From Fragum whitleyi (Eukaryota > Mollusca > Bivalvia > Cardiida > Cardiidae): a DNA stretch of 64,000 nt. Position numbers and translations under genes: made by a program. The notes under the pieces were generated by a model that saw only the letters and a list, made by a program, of their open reading frames with translations, had not been told where the DNA came from and made no database searches. The stretch lies in NCBI GenBank assembly GCA_948146395.1, contig OX411556.1:29463056-29527055 (forward strand). The letters run 5' to 3'. Shown piece by piece: positions 22,250 to 32,670 of the stretch (the stretch's first letter is position 1; every line of letters begins with the position of its first letter).

Positions 22250-22687
22250 CAGTTAACAACGCCGTGAAATTGACAAGGTGAATGCTTTTGGAATAATTTA
22301 GGAATGAAATTGAATGAAAGCGTGGAGCGAGAGTTGTGTGAATTTAACGGGCGTAAATCCAATGTCGCAAATTTTGTTCACGATGAACAAAATTAGCGAT
22401 ATTGATTACCTACCTTTAATAAAATATGCATACAAGTTCTTTAGATAGCTTCATATCTCTTCAAGAACCCAAAAGACGCTTGCAATTTGAATTCTGTCAG
22501 TGAAATCGCAAATTCCCTGTCCATTTTTTTTTTTAATGACGTTTTTGATTCTATATTATTCATTGGTTTGAGCGTTTTTGAATGGTTTGAGTGTGTGTTT
22601 GGAATGAGTGAATGAATGGGGCGCTGAATGAGCGATTTAGAATGGTTTTGATTGAAATGAATGATATTTTCACGATGTAACTAACTG
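22250..22687 (+). mobile_element. family B MITE, full copy
   Basis: A 438-bp element flanked by TA (22248-22249 and 22688-22689). The left end is CAGTTAACAACGCCGTG then AAATTGA. The right end, read inward, is CAGTTAGTTACATCGTG. The middle has GCGAAATT/AATTTTG-type sequence around GTTCACGATGAAC. The right third carries GAGCGTTTTTGAATGGTTTG then GAGTGTGTGTTTGGAATGA. Short TIRs beginning CAGT with TA duplications suggest mobilisation by a Tc1/mariner-like transposase. Confidence 0.85.
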
Positions 22688-22689
22688 TA

Positions 22690-23333
22690 CCAAAAGACAA
22701 ATGTGAGGGCGACCAAAATCGTACCCACTGCTCTATCTAAAATGGACTGTTACGATGTCTTGTTTGCCCATCGACGAGAAGTGTCAGACGTTAGTAACTT
22801 GTTGGAATGCGATTGGGCTCCAGTGTATAATCGACTAATAAGTAGAAATGCAAGCGGAAAAAATAAATCAATAGAAAATTTAAAAAAAAAAACAACAACA
22901 ACAAAAAAAAACCAACCAACAAATAAATAATGATGCACAAAATTTGATAAATGATCGAACCAATGTTCAACCTGCTTTTGAACCAAATCGATATCTTTAA
23001 TCGACAGTTTCAATGAAAAGAAGATGTTTATTTTATTGTGAATACCTTTCAATGCGTTAAAGCTGAATGAAAAGACTACCCTAAGATGTTATTAAAGTTC
23101 ATATAAACATGTACATGTATTGATCGCATAAAAAGTATTTTAAAAAGTAAATAAGATCAATCAAAGTCAGTGTGTACGTCAAAAGTGTTAATCCGTACTT
23201 TTACATGGAAATGGATATTTTGAATTTCGTAAATCAAATATCTTAAAGGAAGATGGAACTTATCACAGATAATTAGAATGTGAACATGTGGTAAGGCTTG
23301 AAGAGGAATCGTCTACATGGACCAAGTTACATA
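22690..23333. other. unassigned sequence between two family B MITEs
   Basis: Two opposite-strand ORFs overlap here (22703-22930 plus, 22750-23052 minus). Both translate an A-rich low-complexity tract near 22880-22920 and neither has a recognisable domain. Confidence 0.3.
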
Positions 23334-23770
23334 CGGTTAACAACATAGTGCAATTGAGGAGATGAATGTTTTTTGAAAAGAATCAGGAATAAATTTGAAT
23401 GAGAGTGTGACCTGAGTTTTTGAATTAAATTTAAGGGAGATAATACATGATCGCTAACTTCGCCCAAGTTGGGCGAAATTAACGTTAATTTATTAACTCC
23501 CTTTAAAAAATATCCGTTCTTTCAAATTTTTATGTCTCCACGTGCCAATCAGACCTTTTTAAATCCACACCAGGCCAAAAAAAGTGGAATAATTGGGTCG
23601 ATTTTAATGAATTGTTGATCGTTTTTATGGGATTTGAATCGTTTTTAACGATATCGGAGCGTTTTTGAGTGATTGGAGTGAGTGTTTGGAATGAAAGAAT
23701 GAGCGCTGAGTGAGCGATTTAGAATGACTTTAAATTGAGGTGGATGTCATTTTTACGATGTTCTTAACAA
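23334..23770 (+). mobile_element. family B MITE, diverged copy upstream of the gene
   Basis: Flanked by TA (23332-23333 and 23771-23772). The left end is CGGTTAACAACATAG; the right end is diverged but matches. The middle is a hairpin around CGCCCAAGTTGGGCG. The right third keeps GGAGCGTTTTTGAGTGATTG then GAGTGAGTGTTTGGAATGAA. It ends about 230 bp before the start codon at 24005. Confidence 0.75.
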
Positions 23771-23772
23771 TA

Positions 23773-24004
23773 CTTTCAGGATCAGATGAGATCTTCACAT
23801 TCTGCGATGAGCAACATTTTGGCTTGACAGGTGTACATGAACCGTGATTTTGGGTGAGACAAAATAATTGAACTGCCGTTTAAGATGAGCCTTATGCTAT
23901 TAGTAATATACAGAAGAAATTAACTTAACGTTACCTTTGCGAGAATTCTTTCACAAGATCATCATTTTTTCTGTTCAATGATTCAATAAAAAAGGCATAG
24001 AATA
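23773..24004 (+). promoter_or_regulatory. upstream region of the B-box gene
   Basis: No TATA box can be chosen with confidence. A pyrimidine-rich stretch (about 23960-23975) followed by GGCATAG just before 24001 could be a 3' splice site of a 5'-UTR intron. It could equally be leader sequence. The distance to the nearest upstream transposon is only about 230 bp. Confidence 0.25.
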
Positions 24005-25942
24005 ATGGGAAGTTCAGTTTCTGTGAAAGCAAGGCCCGTTCAGCCACAAGTTTATTGCCAGAAACACCCAACTAATTCAGTTACGCATATTCTTGTGGAT
24101 TCTGATCGTCTGGTATGTTTGAGTTGTTTCAATGGAATCAACAAATCTCTAACAAATGATTACAATAGATCGAAATGTAAAGAAATTGACAGTTACACTG
24201 AATCAGTTGTGTTTAAACAGAGTGAAAGTAGAGTGATTAAAAATTTGAGACTTATTAAGGATGATTTTGAAAAGGAGAAAAATGATATAAAGGCTTTGAT
24301 GTCGGATGTGATTCAGAAAAGGTCAAAACTTCAGAGGGAGGTTAAAGGCTTTGTTGAAAATGTTATTGCTTTGTTAAGATTTCTTGAGACAGACTTAATA
24401 AAAAGGATCAATGTTTCCTTTCAAAAAGTATTATACGACATCGGTATAAAATTAAATTCTTCAAAAACTGATTTGGAATCTATAAGGAAACTTGAAAATT
24501 CATTGGATAGAAAACAAGACAAAATCATACATCTTCAGAGTGTGTTAGACGCTAAAATTTTCCTGAAAGAATTCAAGGAAACGGAGCGTGTTAAACTATC
24601 AAATCCAATTTTTGTGTTAAAACTCAACAAGCGGCTAACACTGAAACAAATACTCGGGAATGAAGATGGAAAAAGCAATGTAAGTTTAGGTGAGCTAAAA
24701 GTAGAAAATACTAAAGCAAAGGATGATCAGTCTATAGACATTCTGTCTGATATAACGGATGTTGATACTTTCGAGGAAAACGCTTCTATAAAACAAACAA
24801 GAAATAGATTCTCCTATGTAAACGTGGGGACAGAGACCACTGAATTAGAAAGAAATGTCAACAAAAGGTTAAGGGACGAATGCGAGCTGACAAAAGGTGA
24901 CTCCAAACAGCGCGTCAAATCTAGACAACCGTTTCAAACAGGACCAAGAGGCCAAGTTGAACACGTCAGTAGAAGATCTTCTAGCAGTATGGCATTTCAG
25001 GGGAGCGGTATAACACCAAGAAGCCATTCTGTACAATCTAGATTAAGTTCTAGAACGCCTAGGGCTTCAAAACTGTCCATTACAACGCCGTCTGGTATAG
25101 CATTAACAGATCGACCGATTGTTGAGGACGATGAAGACTTCGTTCAAGTACATTTAGAAAAGTGGAGAGAAGTTGAACTACAACACTCTACACTTACAAG
25201 AAATATTACTGATAGCATCGAATTAGAAAATGGTGATATAGTTCTGTGTGACCAGAAAAATAAGGAACTTGTTCTTTTAGGAGGTTCTTTGATTCCCAAA
25301 GACACTTTGAGATTACATTCTAATCCCCATAACTTATCGGTTGTTTCAAGAGATAAATTAGTTGTCACCCTGCCTGAAGAAAACTTCATTATGAGAATCG
25401 ACATAGAAAATAATGGATTAGTAGAATCGGATTTTAAGATTCATGCGAGTACTAAATGCAGGGGAATTGAACACGTGAACAATCAAATTTTCTACACTTG
25501 TAAGAATAGCATCTTCTTAACGGAAGGCGCAGATTCTTATAAAATAGAACGTGCTTTCAAACAGCCAGTGTCTTTAACATCGGAAGAAAATAAGCATATA
25601 ATGCACGTGTGTTGTCGTGGTAATAAATCACGTGACGAACGAGGGGAGGTGGTTACGATGAACACAACATCTCTACAGGTTATATCCGCTTTGTTTCATG
25701 AACAGTTGAAAGACCCTGTGAGCTGTACTGTGGATGATAATGGAAATCTATTTGTATGTGACGTACAGCCTCCTTCCAGTATCCACGTGGCACGATACGG
25801 AACATATAGTCACGTGGTGCTTGGTTCTGTGAACGAGAAATACCAACATATACGATACATGAGCAAAATGGGCTTGTTTATGATAACCGAGAATGACAAC
25901 AATGTGATAAGCTTTTATAAGCTTAGAAGATATGATATCTAA
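24005..25942 (+). CDS. B-box / coiled-coil / NHL-like protein (TRIM-like, no RING)
   Basis: An uninterrupted 645-codon ORF with a favourable start context (A at -3, G at +4). Residues 1-8 (MGSSVSVK) fit an N-myristoylation signal. Residues 18-58 align with a B-box: C18, H21, C38 and C41 are kept at normal spacing, but the third and fourth ligand positions are L30 and S33, and the two late histidines are not evident. Residues about 70-205 look like a coiled coil. Residues about 307-362 are Ser/Arg-rich and probably disordered. Residues about 395-645 resemble the NHL-like beta-propeller of bivalve TRIM2/TRIM71-type proteins (repeated hydrophobic-DNGNLFVC-type strands). With no RING it is unlikely to be a ubiquitin ligase by itself; a signalling or immune adaptor at membranes is inferred. 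Single-exon members of this family are common in bivalves (general knowledge). A retrogene origin is possible. It is flanked by MITEs upstream and family A downstream. Confidence 0.85.
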   Translation: MGSSVSVKARPVQPQVYCQKHPTNSVTHILVDSDRLVCLSCFNGINKSLTNDYNRSKCKEIDSYTESVVFKQSESRVIKNLRLIKDDFEKEKNDIKALMSDVIQKRSKLQREVKGFVENVIALLRFLETDLIKRINVSFQKVLYDIGIKLNSSKTDLESIRKLENSLDRKQDKIIHLQSVLDAKIFLKEFKETERVKLSNPIFVLKLNKRLTLKQILGNEDGKSNVSLGELKVENTKAKDDQSIDILSDITDVDTFEENASIKQTRNRFSYVNVGTETTELERNVNKRLRDECELTKGDSKQRVKSRQPFQTGPRGQVEHVSRRSSSSMAFQGSGITPRSHSVQSRLSSRTPRASKLSITTPSGIALTDRPIVEDDEDFVQVHLEKWREVELQHSTLTRNITDSIELENGDIVLCDQKNKELVLLGGSLIPKDTLRLHSNPHNLSVVSRDKLVVTLPEENFIMRIDIENNGLVESDFKIHASTKCRGIEHVNNQIFYTCKNSIFLTEGADSYKIERAFKQPVSLTSEENKHIMHVCCRGNKSRDERGEVVTMNTTSLQVISALFHEQLKDPVSCTVDDNGNLFVCDVQPPSSIHVARYGTYSHVVLGSVNEKYQHIRYMSKMGLFMITENDNNVISFYKLRRYDI

Positions 25943-25975
25943 TCATGAAAATATATTTTCCCTTTTTTCTTTGAA

Positions 25976-25981
25976 AATAAA
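25976..25981 (+). promoter_or_regulatory. polyadenylation signal of the B-box gene
   Basis: AATAAA begins 33 bases after the stop codon (25940-25942). The family A hairpin begins about 28 bases later, so the cleavage site probably falls at the edge of, or within, that repeat. Confidence 0.65.
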
Positions 25982-26008
25982 TATATCTTGGAGATAAATA
26001 TATATAAT

Positions 26009-26306
26009 ACGTACTTAGTGTTTTGTATGAGAAAAAATATCTAACAAGGTTGGGAGAATTGATAAATGTCGAGGCTCTGCCCAGACAATTATAAATTCTC
26101 ACAACCGAGTTAGATATTTTTTCATACAATACACTTAGTACGTATTATATTTATCTTATAACCTCTATTTGTCTTGTTTTTGTCGATGTTTCTAACCGAA
26201 ACACAAGTTTTTGAAAATAACCGCATGATATCATTGTTCTAAAAATAACTATGTGATATCATAAAAAATATCATATGCGATGTTATCATATGGATATTTG
26301 TATAGT
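26009..26306 (+). mobile_element. hairpin-headed repeat, family A copy 3
   Basis: The hairpin at about 26009-26149 has arms ACGTACTTAGTGTTTTGTAT / inverted and a GTCGAGGCTCTGCCCAGAC loop. The tail runs to about 26306 with ATATCATAAAAAATATCATA. Same order and orientation as 1445-1740. It directly follows the poly(A) signal of the B-box gene. Confidence 0.8.
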
Positions 26307-27338
26307 AATAAGATAAAATTTGATAGCGCGCCGATAACTTTGACCTTATCAACCATTTTGTATGAAAGCTGTGAAATGGTTTTGGAACATGTACGAGGAC
26401 TCTTCTTCTGCTAAACAGCCTATAACAGCAGATTTTTTGTTCAAGATTTGTGAATTTTTACTCTGAAATGCATACAAGATAAAAGAAATCTATCTTTACT
26501 AATATGTACATACAATTCGTTTAGAAGCATTTTTGTACACCATAAAATCATCAAGACCTCGCGCATTCTAATGTCTAGAACATTTTGCAGCGTTTGTCGT
26601 TAAATGCAATTTAGACGTTATGACAACTTGTTCGACTTTTCCGGAGGGGTTTCTTGTTTATCACATGTAGATCTTTCTATGCGAATTATCTGTAATTGCA
26701 ACATAGAAAAAAACCCTAATATACCGAATGTTACAGGATAATCTTATTTTTCCGCTGGATGCAATTTTATTATCATTCGGTTATATAATTTCTTTATAAT
26801 TTCTTTTGTCTATGATACTAATGTTTTTGAAAACTAGTAAAATTTAATATTTTCCTTATTTTTAAACGCATTTTTTCTAAATTTTGCTTGGAAAATCAAC
26901 GAATGAATAATATCTTACAGAACGAAGAATGAATTATGATAATTATTTTTGATAATGAAATGCGGCAGTCAATCGTTTGAAAAATAGCTATAAAATTCGC
27001 GTATGGAAGAAATTGAGTTCTCGCACAGTCTATTTCAGTATTTCGTGATGTTATATTTTACTATTACTTATACCCAAAATAAGAAAATACTTCAGGAATA
27101 TATTTTTATCTCCAAATACCCCAAAAAAATTCAGAAAAAACGCACAATGTTGTGACATTTTTGTGAAATGGGGATAAAGGTATGAAAGACATTAGACTGC
27201 TGAGGTCAGAACGTATCACACATTTGAATATTTTCTTAAAGAAATGATAAGATTATCATCATTGTAATGTTTATAGTTTCTTTGTCAGTGACTATACTTT
27301 TTTGTTTTATCCAAACAAAATTCATACGTGATAGATTC
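26307..27338. other. unassigned AT-rich sequence
   Basis: Nothing is recognised on either strand. Confidence 0.3.
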
Positions 27339-27340
27339 TA

Positions 27341-27528
27341 CAGTTAATCACATCGTTATATTGACATTTATCTCGCTCAAAACCATTCAAAATCACTCGC
27401 TCAGCTCTCAAATCATTTATTCCAACACTCACTTCAATCACTCAAAAAACTCTCCGAAATATTTCAAACGCGTCAGAAAATAATAATTTCAAATCATCAA
27501 ACTTTCAATTTCACAGTGTGTCTAAGAG
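27341..27528 (-). mobile_element. family B MITE, internally deleted copy
   Basis: Both ends are present (CAGTTAATCACATCG at the left; TCAATTTCACAGTGTG...AGAGTA at the right), with TA flanks at 27339-27340 and 27529-27530. The interior is only about 190 bp. On the minus strand it keeps the GAGTGATT...GAGTGAGTGTTGGAATAAAT region. It lacks the central and left-hand parts of the 438-bp copies. Confidence 0.75.
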
Positions 27529-27588
27529 TACGAAGAAGCATTGTCATTGAAACTTGTTTGAGCTGCTTTTTCGATGAAAAGGACCAGT

Positions 27589-27739
27589 CTTAAAGGTAGT
27601 GGACCCGTAAAAGCTCCGCAACATTACGCAACTCATGATCTTTCAACATGTGACCCAAGGTTCCCAAATGATATCATTTGGAAACCTCGGTACTTCCGAA
27701 ACTAGACGGAGCCATTACAGGTCCGTCCACTACCTTAAA
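27589..27739. repeat. palindromic repeat, family D copy 4
   Basis: The ends are CTTAAAGGTAGTGGACCCG and the inverted CCACTACCTTAAAT. The centre has CCCAAATGATATCATTTGG, an almost perfect palindrome. This copy shows the family ends best. Confidence 0.85.
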
Positions 27740-28290
27740 TCGATCAGGTAAGCAGAGGAAATTCATTTAAATTATAAGTTTACATTTTTCTTCGTAACGC
27801 GGTTTCTTATGAGGCTTTCTAGTTGTTTTTTTTTTCATAATTTATTATATGAGCCTGTGCGTGACATTTCCAACTATTTAATGTTTGTGTGATTAAAAGT
27901 AGCCTGAGAACTCACGCAGAGGATTTGAATTAATTTTTGGGTAGTGAAAAGCGATTTTAGGTCAGTGGCCATCTATTGAGCGGCTGCACAGATTGATCTG
28001 AGTCTCAACGTTGCGCACATTTGAAATTGTTGAAAGTGTCACGCACAGGCTCATATTTCTACAATTTCAGTTCGTAAAATCTCTTTTACTAAACCCCAGG
28101 CATAACACCTTTTGCACAGCTTACTTGCATTACATACCACACTCAGAGGTACAAATAAGAGGGGGTAAAGTAAGTCTAAATTTCCATTTCTCAATGAAAA
28201 CCTTTAAGAATAAATGCAGCGCGGTCGTTAATTTCGATTGATTCTTTCACTATTTTGAGCAGTGTGTCTAAATTCGGTTATCAGAAGGGA
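27740..28290. other. unassigned sequence
   Basis: GAGCCTGTGCGTGACA (27852) and its inverted form TGTCACGCACAGGCTC (28037) stand about 170 bp apart and could be short terminal repeats of an unrecognised element. The ORF at 28011-28241 overlaps one of them and is not supported. Confidence 0.35.
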
Positions 28291-28760
28291 AAGCAGCTGT
28301 AAGCTAGAAAAGATGTAATGGTGGTACTGGTGTTAGACATACCAGGAATCCATTGTTATATGCTCCAGCCACCGCGATATTACTGAAACAAGAGCCATTG
28401 CGGACATGGCCATCCCCCGCCGCGAAAGCTTGGTAGTAAACTGAAGCCTAGTTGATAAAGGATTCTTTTGTACTTTAAGAGTTTTAACCCCTACAAAACC
28501 TATGTCTTTAAAATAACAAAGGGCAAAAACTGGAAAAGCACGAGTTATAGTTATTGTGCACTGCACTTTTCCCGCAAAGAGGTCTATCCACCCATGAAGT
28601 TTCAAGTTGACAGCTTTTATACTTTAGGAGATATGCTGCGGACAAGTTTCGTGACTCGGAACGACGGAATTTCGGACGGAGACCATTACTATATCCCCTC
28701 GCCGCAAACGGCGGGGGATAAAAATGTTGAAAGCGGCGTAAAACCCCATTCGAAATCGAA
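28291..28760 (+). mobile_element. tRNA-derived SINE, copy 2, split by an insertion
   Basis: The SINE body runs 28291-28388 (TCCAGCCACCGCGATATTAC then TGAAA), stops, and resumes at 28721 (AAAATGTTGAAAGCGGCGTA then AAACCCCATTC). Joined, these two parts equal the last two-thirds of the SINE. The head is missing. The interrupting element is listed separately. Confidence 0.8.
28389..28720 (-). mobile_element. CCCCCGCCGC-ended element nested in a SINE
   Basis: The left end is CCATTGCGGACATGGCCATC then CCCCGCCGCG; the right end is CTCGCCGCAAACGGCGGGGG. On the minus strand the middle reads GCATATCTCCTAAAGTATAA, then TGGGTGGATAGA and TTTTGCCCTTTGTTATTTT. These modules recur in the same order at about 52985-53215 on the plus strand. 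The two ORFs that cross it on opposite strands are not supported. Confidence 0.7.
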
Positions 28761-28858
28761 GTCAGTTACAAGAAATTATTAGAAAAAAGTTACCTCCCTT
28801 TGACCAAACCTCGTTTAACAAAAATCATGAACACTGGGCAAACTTATTACTGGACCGA
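28761..28858. other. unassigned spacer
   Basis: Nothing is recognised. Confidence 0.3.
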
Positions 28859-28912
28859 ACGTGCAAAGCGGGGCATAACTTAAAAACGTGTTTCAACATC
28901 TTGTCAGCCGGG
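28859..28912 (+). repeat. half copy of palindrome family E
   Basis: It begins at the inner motif ACGTGCAAAGCGGGGCATAA and continues outward to CAACATCTTGTC. The opposite arm is absent, so the match starts about at the palindrome centre. Confidence 0.65.
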
Positions 28913-29178
28913 ATATAGGGCTGGTTTCTATATGTTGCCCGACTGAAAAACAACAAAATCGGGACCCGTTCGGGCCAGCAATCAGTTGGCCCAGATACAT
29001 TCATTTACACAGATTTGTCACTTAAATTACTGTCCTTTTTTACATACCCCATTTGCGACAAAGAACTTTTTGACTATGACTTTGTGATGATTAATGTTAA
29101 GTGTGATTTCTTGGTCATTTTACCTCTAGAATGATTATTATAAGCAAAAAATCTCGATCACACTGCGAAATAAACCTT
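28913..29178. other. unassigned sequence
   Basis: Nothing is recognised. Confidence 0.3.
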
Positions 29179-29180
29179 CA

Positions 29181-29566
29181 CAGTTCAAAACATCGACAAG
29201 TTCACAGGCTGAATAATTGTGGAATTATTTTGTAATGAGTGTGTAAAGCGAGTTTTAAATGATTTTTAAAGGAGGTAAAACATAATTATTTCGACAATTG
29301 TTTTACCTCCCTTTATTTAAATCTACGTCTTGTTCTGATTTATGTATCTTCACAGTCGAACCAGACGCTTACAAATCATCACGAGCCAATGAAATATCGA
29401 TTCGATTGAAATATTGATCATTTTGGATAATTTCGAAGCGTTTTAACTATTCCGGAGAGTTTTGAGTGATTGGAGTGAGTGTCTGGAATTCTTGTTGGGC
29501 ACTGAGCGATTGATCCTGAATGGTTTGATCGAGGTGAGTGTCAATTTCACCATGTAATCAACTCTA
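29181..29566 (+). mobile_element. family B MITE, diverged copy
   Basis: The left end is CAGTTCAAAACATCGACAAG. The right third has GAGTGATTGGAGTGAGTGTC then GAATGGTTTGATCGAGGTGA, and it ends TCAATTTCACCATGTAATCA then ACTCTA. The middle is a hairpin around AATTATTTCGACAATTG with AAAGGAGGTAAAAC and GTTTTACCTCC arms. The left TA is not preserved. Confidence 0.75.
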
Positions 29567-30175
29567 GCTTAAATCATACCAAACATCCCTGCACACAGGA
29601 TTCAGGCTCTTGAAAAAGTGTAGAAATTGTAACCCATATTGCACGCGAGGGCACACAGGGAAGGTGTTTTTTAGAAGAAGATGAAAAACCCCGCCAATTG
29701 TCTAGGGGCCCGCCAGACAAAATATAATTGTCATTGAACCAAACATGCAATCAATTTCAGGCTATAGTATAATCATTTGCGAGCAAAATAAAGGTGGACG
29801 TCAGAACCAAAAGTGGTCCAAATTTTTTTAGCAGCCTTTTTTTTTTGCTTTGCTTTTTTCAACTAAATGCTATCATCAGTATGCTTTTTAATTAAGTACC
29901 ATTCTAAGCATCTGCAGATTCCTATATAATGGTCGAAAACGCACTTTTGAATTTCTAAACAATAGACGTGAATTTATAAAGAAACTAATGCTTAAAAGTA
30001 TATAACATGGCAATTTTGGTCAAAAGTGTAAAAATCTACAAAGTATCTTACTTTAAAATTTTTACTGTCCGAAACCAAATCCACATACTTTCAAAAGTAA
30101 ATTTGAATTTTTTAGTGTCAAATAGCCTTATACCTCAAGAAAAGTTTTATACAGACGAGATGTCGATATAGATTG
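29567..30175. other. unassigned sequence
   Basis: AT-rich. Nothing is recognised. Confidence 0.3.
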
Positions 30176-30449
30176 ATGTAGATTGATTGATCGAATGGAG
30201 TTTAACGCCGTTTTCAACATTTTTTCAGTTATATCGCGGCGGCTGGAGCTCATAACAAGGGGTTCCTGGTATTTCTAGAACCATCACATCCTTTCCTAGC
30301 CTTCAGCTACTATCTCACATAGGTCTACGATTATCAACTTATTGCTGAGAGACAAATAGTCGGAAAGAATCAGTGCTGCCGTCGGGATAGAACCCGGGAT
30401 CTCTAGATTGACAGTCCGACGCGCTACTAACTGCGCTATGACGGCGGCT
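30176..30449 (-). mobile_element. tRNA-derived SINE, copy 3, with the best-preserved head
   Basis: Read on the minus strand, the head (about 30449 to 30380) starts GCCGTCATAGCGCAGTTAG (box A-like) and has GACTGTCAATC, which places GTC at an anticodon position. Then come GGGTTCTATCCC (box B-like) and GACGGC, which pairs with the 5' GCCGTC. The body and an AATC-type tail follow. Acceptor and D-arm pairing are visible; the anticodon stem is decayed. A minus-strand ORF crosses it and is an artefact. Confidence 0.9.
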
Positions 30450-31949
<1,500 letters not shown>

Positions 31950-31997
31950 GGTGAAGGTGACATGTTACAGCCTAGCGCACGCCGTGTGCTTTATAAC

Positions 31998-32540
31998 CTT
32001 TTACAGTCCTAGTCAAGCATTAAACAATAGTTCTTCTCGTAGGACTTACCATCACTTTAAGGAACCTTATAAATTTGGTGGGATCTCTGCAGACTGGGTA
32101 GATTATATTGTTCATTTTGAAAGTGTAGCAAAGTGGAATACGTGGTCCCAAATTGAAAGGCCCAACAATTAGTCATGAGTTTAAGGGGTTCTGCTCAGAA
32201 AAAACATAGTGACTTACACCCAGGTCAACTTGGAATTCATCATACCACTGTCTCTGTTCTTTCTAATCGCTTTAACCAAGCTGAACGTGTGCATGTCGTT
32301 GTGAATTTCGAAACCGTAAGCAATCAAGGCTTGAATATGCTGCCGATTTTGGATATTCACTTCAAAAACTTTGTGTTAGGGCCTACCCTACTATGTCACC
32401 CGGTGCAAGAGAGATTTACATAGTTGATCAATTCATTCATGGTCTTCTTAAAGCAGAAATGCGAATGCATGTTCAGTTAAGGCATGCAATTAATATCAAT
32501 ACAGCTTTTGCTTTAGCAGTTGAGTTTGAAGCAGTTGAAT
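31998..32540 (+). pseudogene. gag remnant of the Ty3-like element
   Basis: Around 32060-32170 the translation contains KFGGISADWVDYIVHFE, like the KF.G...W..Y..HFE start of Ty3/gypsy gag. After stops and frame changes, 32400-32540 gives REIYIVDQFIHGLLKAEMR followed by an A..A.EFEA-type end, typical of the end of the gag capsid region. No continuous reading frame joins them. Confidence 0.65.
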
Positions 32541-32670
32541 AATCACAGGGTATTCTTAGGAAACCTAGGTTTGATTCTGAAAAATGTTGCAAATCTATTA
32601 CAAGTAATAATGAGATTAAAAAAGACAACATGGAAGAAGTTGTACATTTTTAAAAGATCTTAGAACTTCC

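Noticed and set aside
22703..23052. Two overlapping ORFs near an A-rich tract
   Set aside because: They are on opposite strands of the same low-complexity DNA; neither has a domain.
25144..25404. Minus-strand ORF inside the B-box gene
   Set aside because: A shadow of the real coding strand.
28333..28782. Opposite-strand ORFs of 90 and 104 codons
   Set aside because: Both lie across a repeat inserted in a SINE and have no recognisable domain.
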